Below are positions 1 through 8,185 of a DNA stretch of 64,000 nt, piece by piece (positions within the stretch are counted from its first letter, which is position 1; each line of letters opens with the position of its first letter). The stretch spans positions 806,001 through 870,000 of the forward strand of contig NZ_CP116808.1 in NCBI RefSeq assembly GCF_028464065.1, written 5' to 3'. Below the pieces are notes generated by a model. That model made no database searches and was not told where the DNA came from. It saw only the letters and a list, made by a program, of their open reading frames with translations. The stretch comes from Saprospira sp. CCB-QB6 (lineage in GTDB: Bacteria; Bacteroidota; Bacteroidia; Chitinophagales; Saprospiraceae). The translations under genes were made by a program, and so were the position numbers.

Positions 1-2
1 AA

Positions 3-272
3 TGTAAACAGGTCTTGCATTATGTTTTTGACTTTATGGAAAAACACCCTAATGCTAAGTTGACGGTCATCGGGCATACCGATATTTTTGGCGATAAGGA
101 GCGAATGAAAGAACTATCTAAAAGACGTGCTCATAAGGTGCAGCGCTGGCTTTCAATGATGGGCATTTCTCCTTGGCGTATCGAAACGGAGTATTATGGT
201 TTAGAAAAACCCCTTTTGCCTGAAGGCAGCTCGCTCAATCGTCGTGTAGAAATAAAATTAAGCTGCAACTAA
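3..272 (+). CDS. OmpA-family C-terminal domain protein (5' end outside window)
   Basis: The reading frame is open from base 3, so this is the C-terminal end of a longer gene that begins before the window. The visible part is an OmpA-like peptidoglycan-binding domain: it has the 'TVIGHTD' strand, a helix rich in Lys/Arg ('LSKRRAHKVQRWL'), the 'GI.P.RIETEYYGLEKPL' segment and the closing 'LNRRVEIKL' strand. In this family the conserved Asp after GHT and the Arg of NRRVE contact the diaminopimelate of peptidoglycan, which anchors an outer-membrane protein or lipoprotein to the wall. What lies N-terminal (barrel, WD40-like or PorE-type domains are common in Bacteroidota) cannot be seen. A terminator follows at 289-321. 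Confidence 0.85.
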   Translation, partial: CKQVLHYVFDFMEKHPNAKLTVIGHTDIFGDKERMKELSKRRAHKVQRWLSMMGISPWRIETEYYGLEKPLLPEGSSLNRRVEIKLSCN

Positions 273-288
273 TTTGTATATGTACTTT

Positions 289-321
289 GCTCATCCTTGT
301 TTAGTAAGGGTGAGCTTTTTT
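289..321 (+). terminator. Intrinsic terminator of the OmpA-domain gene
   Basis: The stem pairs GCTCA-CCTT with AAGG-TGAGC around a short loop and is followed by six T. It lies 17 nt after the stop codon at 272. Confidence 0.8.
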
Positions 322-360
322 ATATTTTTGGGCCACAGCCAAAAAAGGGCCTTCGGCCTC

Positions 361-401
361 AAAAAAAAGCAGAAACTTTCATTTAGAAAGTTTCTGCTTT
401 T
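361..401 (-). terminator. Terminator at the end of the ftsZ/dcw transcript
   Basis: A perfect 16-bp stem (365-380 with 386-401, arms GCAGAAACTTTC / GAAAGTTTCTGC plus A/T ends) has a 5-nt loop. Read on the minus strand it is followed by a T run. It lies just downstream of the ftsZ stop and may also stop transcription arriving from the left. Confidence 0.85.
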
Positions 402-422
402 CACTGAAGACAAAGAAGTTAA

Positions 423-1814
423 CTAGTCTACATTATCGTGCAAATAAGAATTCCGCTCGTTAATTTCTGGACGGCCATGTTCATCTACTGACCAATTAGA
501 AGACTCTTTTTTATCCTTCTTCTCCTTGCCTTCCAATCGAACTCCTTTACGCATATAAGCGGGTTGATTCTCTAGACGACGAAGTTCTTCGCTATCTCCA
601 AGCTGATAAGGCGGCTCCATATTACGGCGCTGCTGCTTTTGCTCATTTTTAACGAAGGGTTCTTCTCTTTTTTTATCCGAAAAGGGCTCTTTTTCAGAAC
701 CTAGTTCTTGAATCCCTTTTTTTTTACTCAAAAAATTGTAGCTATCATCTTCTCCATCATCCAAAGAAACGCGCTCAATCGTTTTGCGAGGCTGCTTTAC
801 AGGCTCTTCCTGCTTGCGAACCTGCTCGGCCTTAAAGCGAAGTTCGTTCTCTTTTAGAGAAGACTGAAAACCTGTAGCAATAACCGTAACAGCTAGGCTA
901 TCGCCTAAGCTTTCATCATGGCAGTTACCCCAGATCAAGTCAGTACCTTCACCAGCTTCATTCTGCACATATTCCGTAATCTCAAATACCTCATCCATAG
1001 TCACTTGACGTGCACCAGAGGTGATATTCAACAAAATATGTTTAGCTCCTTTGATATCGCTATCTTCGAGTAGTGGTGACTCCAAAGCACTTTCTACTGC
1101 TTCCAAAGCACGGTTTTCACCATCCTTGACCGCTGTACCCATAACCGCTACACCAGAATCGCGCATAACGGTATTTACATCTTCAAAATCTACGTTCACA
1201 TAACCAGGAACCGTAATGATTTCCGCAATACCCTTGGCTGCTGTAGTCAAGATATTATCGGCCTGCGCAAAGGCATCAGAAAGAGAAAGATTACCATAGA
1301 TTTTACGCAACTTATCATTTGAAATAACGATAAGCGTATCTACGTTCTTTTTCAATTCTTCCAATCCTTCTTGAGCTTGCTTGGCCCGACGACGGCCCTC
1401 AAAACCGAAAGGCATGGTCACAATCGCCACTGTCAAAATATCTAACTCACGAGCTGCTTTAGCGATAACAGGAGCAGCTCCTGTACCTGTACCACCACCC
1501 ATACCAGCAGTGACAAATAGCATTTTCGTATTGTGTTGGAAAAACTCTTTGACTTCTTCCAAAGACTCAATGCAAGACTCTCGGCCCACAGCAGGTTTAG
1601 AGCCCGCTCCGCGACCTTCTGTGAGATTGGGACCCAACTGAATTTTTACAGGGATCTTACTTTGATTCATCGCTTGATTATCGGTATTGGAGATCGCAAA
1701 ATCGACCCCCACAATGCCTTGATCAAACATGTAGGCAACAGCATTACTACCTCCACCTCCAACGCCTATTACCTTGATAATAGACTCGTTATCTTCAGGT
1801 ATATTGAATTGCAT
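423..1814 (-). CDS. ftsZ: Cell division protein FtsZ
   Basis: Tubulin-like GTPase that polymerises into the Z ring at midcell. The N-terminal GTPase core shows GVGGGGSNAV near residues 17-26, the tubulin signature GGGTGTG near 105-112 and the NVDFEDV T7 loop near 205. The core is followed by a charged, low-complexity linker of about 130 residues rich in Lys, Glu and Gln, and a short C-terminal tail ending SYLHDNVD, which is typical of Bacteroidota FtsZ. At 463 aa it is longer than the E. coli protein (about 383) because of the linker. It is the last gene of the dcw cluster, 50 nt after ftsA and before a strong terminator. The start is the ATG at 1814. Confidence 0.98.
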   Translation of the reverse strand: MQFNIPEDNESIIKVIGVGGGGSNAVAYMFDQGIVGVDFAISNTDNQAMNQSKIPVKIQLGPNLTEGRGAGSKPAVGRESCIESLEEVKEFFQHNTKMLFVTAGMGGGTGTGAAPVIAKAARELDILTVAIVTMPFGFEGRRRAKQAQEGLEELKKNVDTLIVISNDKLRKIYGNLSLSDAFAQADNILTTAAKGIAEIITVPGYVNVDFEDVNTVMRDSGVAVMGTAVKDGENRALEAVESALESPLLEDSDIKGAKHILLNITSGARQVTMDEVFEITEYVQNEAGEGTDLIWGNCHDESLGDSLAVTVIATGFQSSLKENELRFKAEQVRKQEEPVKQPRKTIERVSLDDGEDDSYNFLSKKKGIQELGSEKEPFSDKKREEPFVKNEQKQQRRNMEPPYQLGDSEELRRLENQPAYMRKGVRLEGKEKKDKKESSNWSVDEHGRPEINERNSYLHDNVD

Positions 1815-1864
1815 AGCAATCTTATTTCACTTTTAAAATAATGGCCTAAAATAGGCATTTTTTC

Positions 1865-3208
1865 CTATAAATCAGCATCGGGATCAGCTTCTAGCCAATT
1901 TTTTGCTCTTTTGACCAAACCAGAAAAACTCCAGCCCTTGTCTTTTTTCTCTAGGCGCTGCTCTGGCTCTTGGTAAAAAGGCGTTTCCTCCGCTTCTTCA
2001 ACAGCAGTATGTTCATAACTACTTTCTAGTTCACGGCTAGTATCTAGCTTACGATTATCAATCCCATTGATAATCAATCCAATTGCTGTTGCATAAATTG
2101 GATTCATCATTTGCTCTTCATAACCATGAGCCAAATGTTCAGAAGGATCGCCCAAACGAACGGTATAGCCCGTATGATACTCCACCAATTCTTTTAAATG
2201 CTTAAGCAAAGAGCCCCCACCAGTCAAAACAATACCTGCAGTAGCCACCTTTCTAGCCAAACCCGAACGGTCAATCTCCCAAACAATGCTGTCCAAAATC
2301 TCTTCCATACGCGCCTGAATGATATGGGCCAAATTGCGCTCCATAATCTCTTTTTCAGGACGTCCCTTTAGGCCCGGAATCGTAATCACTCGGCTATCCT
2401 TGATTTTCTCCGCCATAGCGCAACCAAAACGACGTTTGAGTTTTTCCGCCTGATCACTCATCACTCCACATCCTTCCTTGATGTCTTGAGTCACAATATT
2501 TCCCCCAAAAGGAATGACCGCCGTATGACGGATAATTCCCTCATGAAAAATAGCCAAATCTGTTGTCCCTCCCCCAATATCAATCAATACTACCCCCGCT
2601 TCCATCTCCTCTTCAGTCAATACCGCAGCAGCAGAAGCAATAGGCTCCAAGGTCAAGTTTTCCATCTCTAGAGCCGATTTCTCCACACACTTTTTCAAGT
2701 TCTTAATGGCAGAAACCTGTCCCGTGATGATATGAAAGTTGGCCTCCAAACGAACACCCGCCATTCCAATAGGATCAGCAATACCGCGCTCATTATCAAC
2801 CGTATATTCTTGCGGAATTACATGGATAATCTTGTCGCCAGGGGGCAGCGCCAATTTGTGCATATCCGCAATTAGATCATCTATATCTCCCTGAGAAATT
2901 TCATCCTGTAGGCTATTTCTAGTCAGCATCCCCCGATGTTGCAAGCTCTTAATATGCTGGCCCGCAATTCCCACCTGCACTACATCCACTTCCACACCAG
3001 AGCTACGCTCGGCCTCTTCAATGGCTTCACAAATGGCATTCACCGTTTTCTCAATATTCGATACCACTCCTCTAGAAACACCTAGTGATTCTACACGTCC
3101 TGTACCCAATACCTCCAACTGACCATGCTCATTTTTGCGGCCCGCCATGGCCACAATCTTGGTCGTCCCAATATCTAGCGCTACTACAATTTCGTTCGTC
3201 TGTTTCAT
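1865..3208 (-). CDS. ftsA: Cell division protein FtsA
   Basis: Actin-like ATPase that ties FtsZ filaments to the membrane and recruits the later divisome. The N terminus has the phosphate-1 motif VALDIGTTKIVAMAG. An SHS2/1C region follows, then the phosphate-2 motif 'LIDIGGGTTDLAIF' near residue 208 and the adenosine loop 'IVLTGGGSLLKHL' near 325. The C-terminal extension is charged and ends in an amphipathic stretch (WSFSGLVKRAKNWL), which would be the membrane-targeting helix of the family. At 447 aa the length is normal for Bacteroidota. It lies between ftsQ and ftsZ in the same direction, as in most dcw clusters. Confidence 0.97.
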   Translation of the reverse strand: MKQTNEIVVALDIGTTKIVAMAGRKNEHGQLEVLGTGRVESLGVSRGVVSNIEKTVNAICEAIEEAERSSGVEVDVVQVGIAGQHIKSLQHRGMLTRNSLQDEISQGDIDDLIADMHKLALPPGDKIIHVIPQEYTVDNERGIADPIGMAGVRLEANFHIITGQVSAIKNLKKCVEKSALEMENLTLEPIASAAAVLTEEEMEAGVVLIDIGGGTTDLAIFHEGIIRHTAVIPFGGNIVTQDIKEGCGVMSDQAEKLKRRFGCAMAEKIKDSRVITIPGLKGRPEKEIMERNLAHIIQARMEEILDSIVWEIDRSGLARKVATAGIVLTGGGSLLKHLKELVEYHTGYTVRLGDPSEHLAHGYEEQMMNPIYATAIGLIINGIDNRKLDTSRELESSYEHTAVEEAEETPFYQEPEQRLEKKDKGWSFSGLVKRAKNWLEADPDADL

Positions 3209-3264
3209 TTTATATCAGTGATCTAATTTTAGGTGAAGGCTAGCCAGCTAGCCCTGGGGAATTG

Positions 3265-4053
3265 CTATCTCTTCTTGGCCACTATCTGCCCCTCAAACGC
3301 TAGGTTCAGCAACTTGTACTTCTCCCAACCCTCATAAGGCATGGCCTCTTTGTAAAATATCTTCAACTCATCCAACTTCTCAGCCGTACGCTCCAATGGC
3401 GCCCCAAAATATATTTTGTGATTACCCACTTTCGGAACCAATAAAGCATCGCCCAAGCGATTGATGTGTATTTGCTCGATCTGCTTAGACAATAAAGGAT
3501 CTTCCAAAATCGCCTGAGCCAAAATAAAAGTATGCCGCAAACGATGGTCCTCTAACTCCATAAAACTAGAATTGTACAAACCAATGTCTCCCGTTGCTAC
3601 CAATACCCGAGCCGTGTATTTCGTAGAAAAAGGAATCTGCCGCCCCTGCGCATCCAAATAGTAGGTCTCATCCTCCACATCCATCACCCGCAAAATTGGC
3701 AAACGCTGCTGAATACTAATATTGACATTCGCCATGGCATCTACATAGACATCAGCCTCCTCTATGAAAAGATCTTGCTCTAAAGCCGACTCTATCGCCG
3801 CCACATCAATCTTTTCCAAAGTCTGCCCCTCTACAAAATGTCCAAAGGTCTTCACCAATATATCCCGCACATCATTACTATCCACGAAGGCATTACCCTG
3901 AGCATCATCCGCTATCTGAATGTATACTCTTGGCACCCGACTCTGCTGCCGATAACGTACACCTCCCCATATCAAGAGAACCAATACCACAGCCCCAATG
4001 ATCCAACCCATACGGGCCGCTATCCACTTCAATCTTCCAGGATGTACTTTCAT
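3265..4053 (-). CDS. ftsQ: Cell division protein FtsQ/DivIB
   Basis: Bitopic divisome protein. It has a short basic cytoplasmic N terminus, one transmembrane helix near residues 13-30 (WIIGAVVLVLLIWGGV) and a periplasmic POTRA/FtsQ domain ('VDSNDVRDILVKTF ... LEQDLFIEEADVYVDAMANVNISIQQRLPILRV'). FtsQ is poorly conserved, so the call rests on topology, the 'QR.PI.RV' POTRA strand and its place directly upstream of ftsA. A family A repeat and about 160 bp of further sequence separate it from murC, so it may not be strictly co-transcribed with murC. Confidence 0.9.
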   Translation of the reverse strand: MKVHPGRLKWIAARMGWIIGAVVLVLLIWGGVRYRQQSRVPRVYIQIADDAQGNAFVDSNDVRDILVKTFGHFVEGQTLEKIDVAAIESALEQDLFIEEADVYVDAMANVNISIQQRLPILRVMDVEDETYYLDAQGRQIPFSTKYTARVLVATGDIGLYNSSFMELEDHRLRHTFILAQAILEDPLLSKQIEQIHINRLGDALLVPKVGNHKIYFGAPLERTAEKLDELKIFYKEAMPYEGWEKYKLLNLAFEGQIVAKKR

Positions 4054-4091
4054 ACCTTTTTATCTGTTTCTAAATAGACGTTTTCCTTTTT

Positions 4092-4240
4092 GGGCCTCCG
4101 CAGCAAAGCTGCGGCGCTACGTTGCGGGGCTCGCTATTCGCTCGGCCCTTCAGCGCTACGCGCTTCGGTCTGGCCTTCGGCCACCCCTCCACATCGCTAG
4201 GCCAGTCGCTTCGCTCCTTTGCGGGCGCTACGCGCCCTGC
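4092..4240 (+). repeat. Family A element, copy A1 (between murC and ftsQ)
   Basis: It begins at TTTTTGGGCC and carries, in order, the hairpin CCGCAGCaaaGCTGCGG, the linker GCGCTACGTTGCGGGG, the core GCTCGCTATTCGCTCGGCCC, the variable hairpin AGCGCtacGCGCT, GGTCTGGCCttcGGCC and CATCGCTAGGCC, then a final GGGCGCtacGCGCCC hairpin. It occupies most of the 348-bp gap between murC and ftsQ and is antisense to the cluster. The rest of the gap (4241-4401) is AT-rich with only weak hairpins. Confidence 0.85.
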
Positions 4241-4401
4241 TACATCTTTTGGACCAAAATAAGCTGCTTTAACAAAAAGCACTTGTCTGTCCCAAAGCAA
4301 AAAAACTTTTTCGCCTATTTAAACGCTAAAAGATAGCGTAAAACTTTGGCCTAAACAACGGCTTTCCGCAAAAAATTCCGTTTTCTTTAACTCAAAAAAT
4401 T

Positions 4402-5763
4402 TTATTCGGCTTTACCATAAATTTCTTGGGCTATTTTTGGCACTAAAGCCCCTATATCGCCAGCTCCCAGACTTAACAAAAGCGCTGGCGGCGCTTGGCC
4501 CAATTCTACTAGCAATTCCGCCTTGCTCACTAACTTTTTTTCGCTTAGTTGCATGCGGGCCAAAAGGGCCACAGAATCAATACCCTCTATGGGCTCTTCT
4601 CGAGCTGGATAAATATCTAATAAGTAGAGCTGGTCCAAGCCATCCAAAGCCGCAGCAAAACCATCCATAAAGTCTCTCGTTCGACTAAATAAATGCGGCT
4701 GAAATATGCCTACCAATTTTCGATTAGGAAAAAGACTGCGAGCGGTCCGTATGGCCGCTTTTAATTCGGTGGGATGATGCGCATAATCATCAATGAATAC
4801 TTTGTTGGGCTGCTTGACCACCCACTCAAAGCGGCGCCAAATTCCTCTAAAACTGCGCAAGCCTTGTCGAATTTGCTCTTCTGTAACGCCCAATTCTAAA
4901 GCCACGGCTATAGCAGCCAAAGCATTTTCTACATTATGACGGCCTGGCAAAGAGAAATTGAGGTCCTCCCAGAATCGCTCTGCTAGTTGTGCGTCAAAAA
5001 CGAAGTTGGGGGCCTGTGCCCGAATCCGGCTCGCCTGATAATCGGCGGATTGGCTGGCGCTATAATAGGCTACCTTAGCGCTTAAATCGGCCAGTTTTAG
5101 CTCGGTTCCACGGGCCAAAAAAAGCTGCTTGCTGCAAAGTGCTGCAAACTCATTAAAGCTATCGAGTAGTTGAGTATGCTCTCCATAAATATCTAGATGG
5201 TCCGCATCCGTAGAGGTGATAATGCCAATTTCTGGACGCAGGTGCAAAAAGGAGCGATCAAATTCATCAGCCTCTAAAACCACCCAATCCGAACTGCCAG
5301 CCACAAAGTTGCTTCCTAAATTGTTGGCGATCCCGCCCAAAAAAGCAGTACAATCAATTCCTCCCGTTCTGAGCAAATGGGTCAAAATAGAAGAGGTGCT
5401 GGTTTTGCCATGCGTGCCCGCCACGGCAATGCTCCGCCGCTCTCTAGAAATTAGGCCCAAAAGCTCAGAGCGCTTGAGCAAAGGCGTAGCTGCCGCCTGA
5501 AAATATTGTAGTTCGCTATTTTTGGCGGGAATAGCGGGCGTATATACGGCTAAATCTATATCTGTTGGAATTTGATCGGCTTGCTCTGTATAATGAATTT
5601 GCATGCCTTCTTCGACCAACTTTTTGGTTAGGGCCGTTTCAGTTTTATCATAGCCCAAAACTTGGGCACCCAAATAATTGAAATAGCGGGCTAGGGCACT
5701 CATCCCAATTCCACCAATTCCAACAAAATAGATCTTCTTAATAGAGGCTAAGGCTAATGCCAT
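4402..5763 (-). CDS. murC: UDP-N-acetylmuramate--L-alanine ligase
   Basis: ATP-dependent cytoplasmic ligase that adds L-Ala to UDP-MurNAc, the first amino-acid step of peptidoglycan synthesis. The N-terminal Rossmann motif is FVGIGGIGMSALA. The Mur ligase P-loop is GTHGKTSTSS near residue 113, and the central motif 'LEADEFDRSFLHL' and later 'FIDDYAHHPTE' are characteristic of MurC. I place the start at the ATG at 5763 (453 aa). A TTG 36 nt upstream would extend the frame toward the neighbouring repeat without adding homologous residues. It lies between murG and ftsQ, with family A copies on both sides. Confidence 0.97.
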   Translation of the reverse strand: MALALASIKKIYFVGIGGIGMSALARYFNYLGAQVLGYDKTETALTKKLVEEGMQIHYTEQADQIPTDIDLAVYTPAIPAKNSELQYFQAAATPLLKRSELLGLISRERRSIAVAGTHGKTSTSSILTHLLRTGGIDCTAFLGGIANNLGSNFVAGSSDWVVLEADEFDRSFLHLRPEIGIITSTDADHLDIYGEHTQLLDSFNEFAALCSKQLFLARGTELKLADLSAKVAYYSASQSADYQASRIRAQAPNFVFDAQLAERFWEDLNFSLPGRHNVENALAAIAVALELGVTEEQIRQGLRSFRGIWRRFEWVVKQPNKVFIDDYAHHPTELKAAIRTARSLFPNRKLVGIFQPHLFSRTRDFMDGFAAALDGLDQLYLLDIYPAREEPIEGIDSVALLARMQLSEKKLVSKAELLVELGQAPPALLLSLGAGDIGALVPKIAQEIYGKAE

Positions 5764-5801
5764 GATTCGTTTTTTATTAGGTGTAAGAAGTAGGTCCAAA
5801 T

Positions 5802-5919
5802 GGCCTAGCGATGTGTAGGGGTGGCCGAAGGCCAGACCGAAGCGCGTAGCGCTGAAGGGCCGAGCGAATAGCGAGCCCCGAAACGTAGCGCCGCAAGGCG
5901 AAGCCGCAGCGGAGGCCCC
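5802..5919 (-). repeat. Family A element, copy A2 (between murG and murC)
   Basis: Reverse-oriented copy with CGATGTG end, GGCC-hairpin, variable hairpin AGCGCtacGCGCT, the full core and the GGAGGCCCC edge. The GGGGC edge lies 8 nt after the murG stop codon, in sense with murG. It fills nearly the whole murG-murC gap. Confidence 0.85.
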
Positions 5920-5927
5920 AAAAAATA

Positions 5928-7013
5928 CTACTTAATTAGTTTCAGGACCTCCTGAGCGATTTCTTGAGCAGCCTGAGGTTTGGCCAGACTTTTTGCGGCT
6001 TGTCCTAACTTTTGGATTTCTGTTTCATTTTGCAACAACTCCAGAGCTTGTGGAATCAGTTTTTTTCGGGCTTCTGCATCGGGCAACCAAAGGGCGGCGC
6101 CTTGTTCTGTGAGGGCCTTGGCATTGGCCGTTTGATGATCCTCGGCCACATTGGGCGAGGGGACCAAAATAGCAGCTTTTCCGTTTTCGCAAAGCTCAGA
6201 AAGGGTGAGGGCGCCAGCTCTAGCGATGACCATATCGGCCATGGCATAGGCTAGGTCCATCCGTTGGATGAAGGCCTGAATCTTTAGATTGGGGTATTTT
6301 TGGGCCAAGGGCTCAAACTCCTTGATGTAGAGTTTTCCGGCCTGCCAGAGGACTTGGACCTCTTGTTTTTGCAATTCTTCGACAAAGGGCAAAACACTTT
6401 CGTTGAGGCTGCGGGCACCTAGGCTACCGCCTGTCAGGAAAATGGTTTTTTTGTTGGGCTCGAAGCCATAAAAAGCGAAAGCTTCGGCCCGTTTATCGGA
6501 TTTTTGCAGTAAATCTTTGCGAATGGGATTGCCCGTTTGGACAATCTTATTGGCGGGAAAAAAGCGTTGCATATTGGGATAGGCCACACAAACCTTGTCC
6601 ACGGTTTTGCCTAAGATTTGGTTTGTTTTCCCAGCATAGGAATTTTGTTCATGGACCAAAGTGGGAATCTTCATCATATTGGCCATTTTGACAGCCACGC
6701 CGCTGGCATAGCCCCCCACGCCAATAGCGGCATCGGGTTGAAAATCTCGGATGAGTTTTCGGGCTTTAGACATAGAGGCCCAAATCTTGAAAGGCAGCTT
6801 CCAGTTTTTGAGCAAATTTTGGCGGTTAAAGCCTGCGATAGGGAGGCCCTCAATGCGGTAGCCCGCTTCGGGCACCTTTTGCATTTCCATTTTCCCTTCG
6901 GCTCCTACAAAAAGGAATTCGGCTTCGGGATCGGCCTGTTCTAAGGCTTGGGCGATAGCAATGGCTGGAAAAATATGGCCGCCAGTTCCCCCGCCACTAA
7001 TTAGATATTTCAT
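5928..7013 (-). CDS. murG: UDP-GlcNAc--undecaprenyl-PP-MurNAc-pentapeptide transferase
   Basis: Peripheral inner-membrane GT28 glycosyltransferase that converts lipid I to lipid II. The N-terminal G loop is GGTGGHIFPAIAIAQAL (residues 8-24). The 'HEQNSYAGKTNQ' acceptor-domain motif lies near residue 125, the second G loop 'LTGGSLGARSLNE' near 195, and the donor-site 'IARAGALTLSE' near 264. At 361 aa the length is standard. Its start overlaps the ftsW stop by one base (TAATG), which suggests coupled translation. A family A repeat starts 8 nt after its stop. Confidence 0.98.
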   Translation of the reverse strand: MKYLISGGGTGGHIFPAIAIAQALEQADPEAEFLFVGAEGKMEMQKVPEAGYRIEGLPIAGFNRQNLLKNWKLPFKIWASMSKARKLIRDFQPDAAIGVGGYASGVAVKMANMMKIPTLVHEQNSYAGKTNQILGKTVDKVCVAYPNMQRFFPANKIVQTGNPIRKDLLQKSDKRAEAFAFYGFEPNKKTIFLTGGSLGARSLNESVLPFVEELQKQEVQVLWQAGKLYIKEFEPLAQKYPNLKIQAFIQRMDLAYAMADMVIARAGALTLSELCENGKAAILVPSPNVAEDHQTANAKALTEQGAALWLPDAEARKKLIPQALELLQNETEIQKLGQAAKSLAKPQAAQEIAQEVLKLIK

Positions 7014-8179
7014 TAGGCTGCTTCTTCTTTAGCTTCTTTCTTCGGTTGATTTTTTTCAATATTTCGGCTAACGCTCAGCATTACACCAAAAGAGAGTCCC
7101 GTAAACATCAGAGAGGTTCCCCCCATACTGACAAAGGGGAGGGTGAGTCCTGTTACGGGCATCAAGTTCACATTTACGGCCATATGGGCAAAGGCTTGAA
7201 TCACCATGCTAGCGCAAAGGCCAAAGGCCAGCATAGCGCCGAAGGTTTTGGGACTGCGGTGGACCATTCTAATCGTGCGATAAAGAAGGGCCAAATAAAG
7301 GCAGACCACAAAGATTCCCCCAATAATGCCGTATTCTTCAATGATTATACAATAGATATAATCGGAATAAGAGTGGGGCAAAAAGTGCGCTTGCACCCCA
7401 TTTCCTGGACCAACTCCAAAAAATCCCCCACGAGCAATAGCCATTTTGGCCTGTTCTACCTGAAACACATCGCCAGAGCCTGCGCCATCCATAAAGCTGC
7501 GCAAACGGCTCACCCAAGTATCTACACGGATCCAATCGACAAAATCGGAAAGAATAACGAGCATGGCAAAAAGGCCTACCCCCAGCATAACTAAAGAAAT
7601 CAAGCTGCGAATTTCCACCCGACCGATAAACATCAATAAAATGCAGGTAAAGAAAAGGACCAACGCACTAGACAAATCGGAAGGGGCAATGAGCACACAG
7701 ACCAATAAAACGGGCAAAACCAGCTCTAAGAGCGAACCTTTCTTCTCTTGTAAGAGAGAAATGGTTCGGGCCACATATAAAATGAGTGAAATCTTGGCAA
7801 AGTCAGAGGTTTGGAAAGTAATTCCGACAAAAGGAATCTTAATCCAGCGGGAGGCCCCATTCAGCTCTGTTCCAAAAAACATGGTAAAGAGAAGCATTAG
7901 GACCGATAAGACCAGCATAATTGTGGACCAGCGGGCGTAGCGTTTATAGTGAATCAAATGGGCAATATACATGACCACTACCGAGGCGATAAGCAGCATA
8001 ATATGCTTGACGAGAAAAGACTCGGTACCTACTCCGTTTCGGTTGGCCAGTACCTCGGCCGAGCTATAAACGGTGAGGATAGAAATAATGCCCAAAAGGC
8101 CTAGAACCAACCAAATGACTTGATCGCCTTGTAAAAGGGCGCCAATTCGCTTTTGAAAAACACTCATGCTAGAGCTCAT
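7013..8179 (-). CDS. ftsW: Lipid II polymerase FtsW (SEDS family)
   Basis: Polytopic SEDS glycosyltransferase of septal peptidoglycan synthesis, partner of the PBP FtsI. About ten hydrophobic segments are visible. Typical SEDS signatures include 'GASRWIKIPFVGITFQTSDFAKISLI' in the centre, the 'GPGNGVQAHFLPHSYSDYIYCIIIEEYG' loop and the C-terminal 'NLMPVTGLTLPFVSMGGTS'. At 388 aa it is normal. FtsW and RodA look alike, and the place between murD and murG decides for FtsW. It is 6 nt downstream of murD. Confidence 0.96.
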   Translation of the reverse strand: MSSSMSVFQKRIGALLQGDQVIWLVLGLLGIISILTVYSSAEVLANRNGVGTESFLVKHIMLLIASVVVMYIAHLIHYKRYARWSTIMLVLSVLMLLFTMFFGTELNGASRWIKIPFVGITFQTSDFAKISLILYVARTISLLQEKKGSLLELVLPVLLVCVLIAPSDLSSALVLFFTCILLMFIGRVEIRSLISLVMLGVGLFAMLVILSDFVDWIRVDTWVSRLRSFMDGAGSGDVFQVEQAKMAIARGGFFGVGPGNGVQAHFLPHSYSDYIYCIIIEEYGIIGGIFVVCLYLALLYRTIRMVHRSPKTFGAMLAFGLCASMVIQAFAHMAVNVNLMPVTGLTLPFVSMGGTSLMFTGLSFGVMLSVSRNIEKNQPKKEAKEEAA

Positions 8180-8185
8180 GGTCTA

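Noticed and set aside
1021-1841. Plus-strand open frames inside ftsZ
   Set aside because: They are antisense to a strongly conserved gene and have no features of their own.
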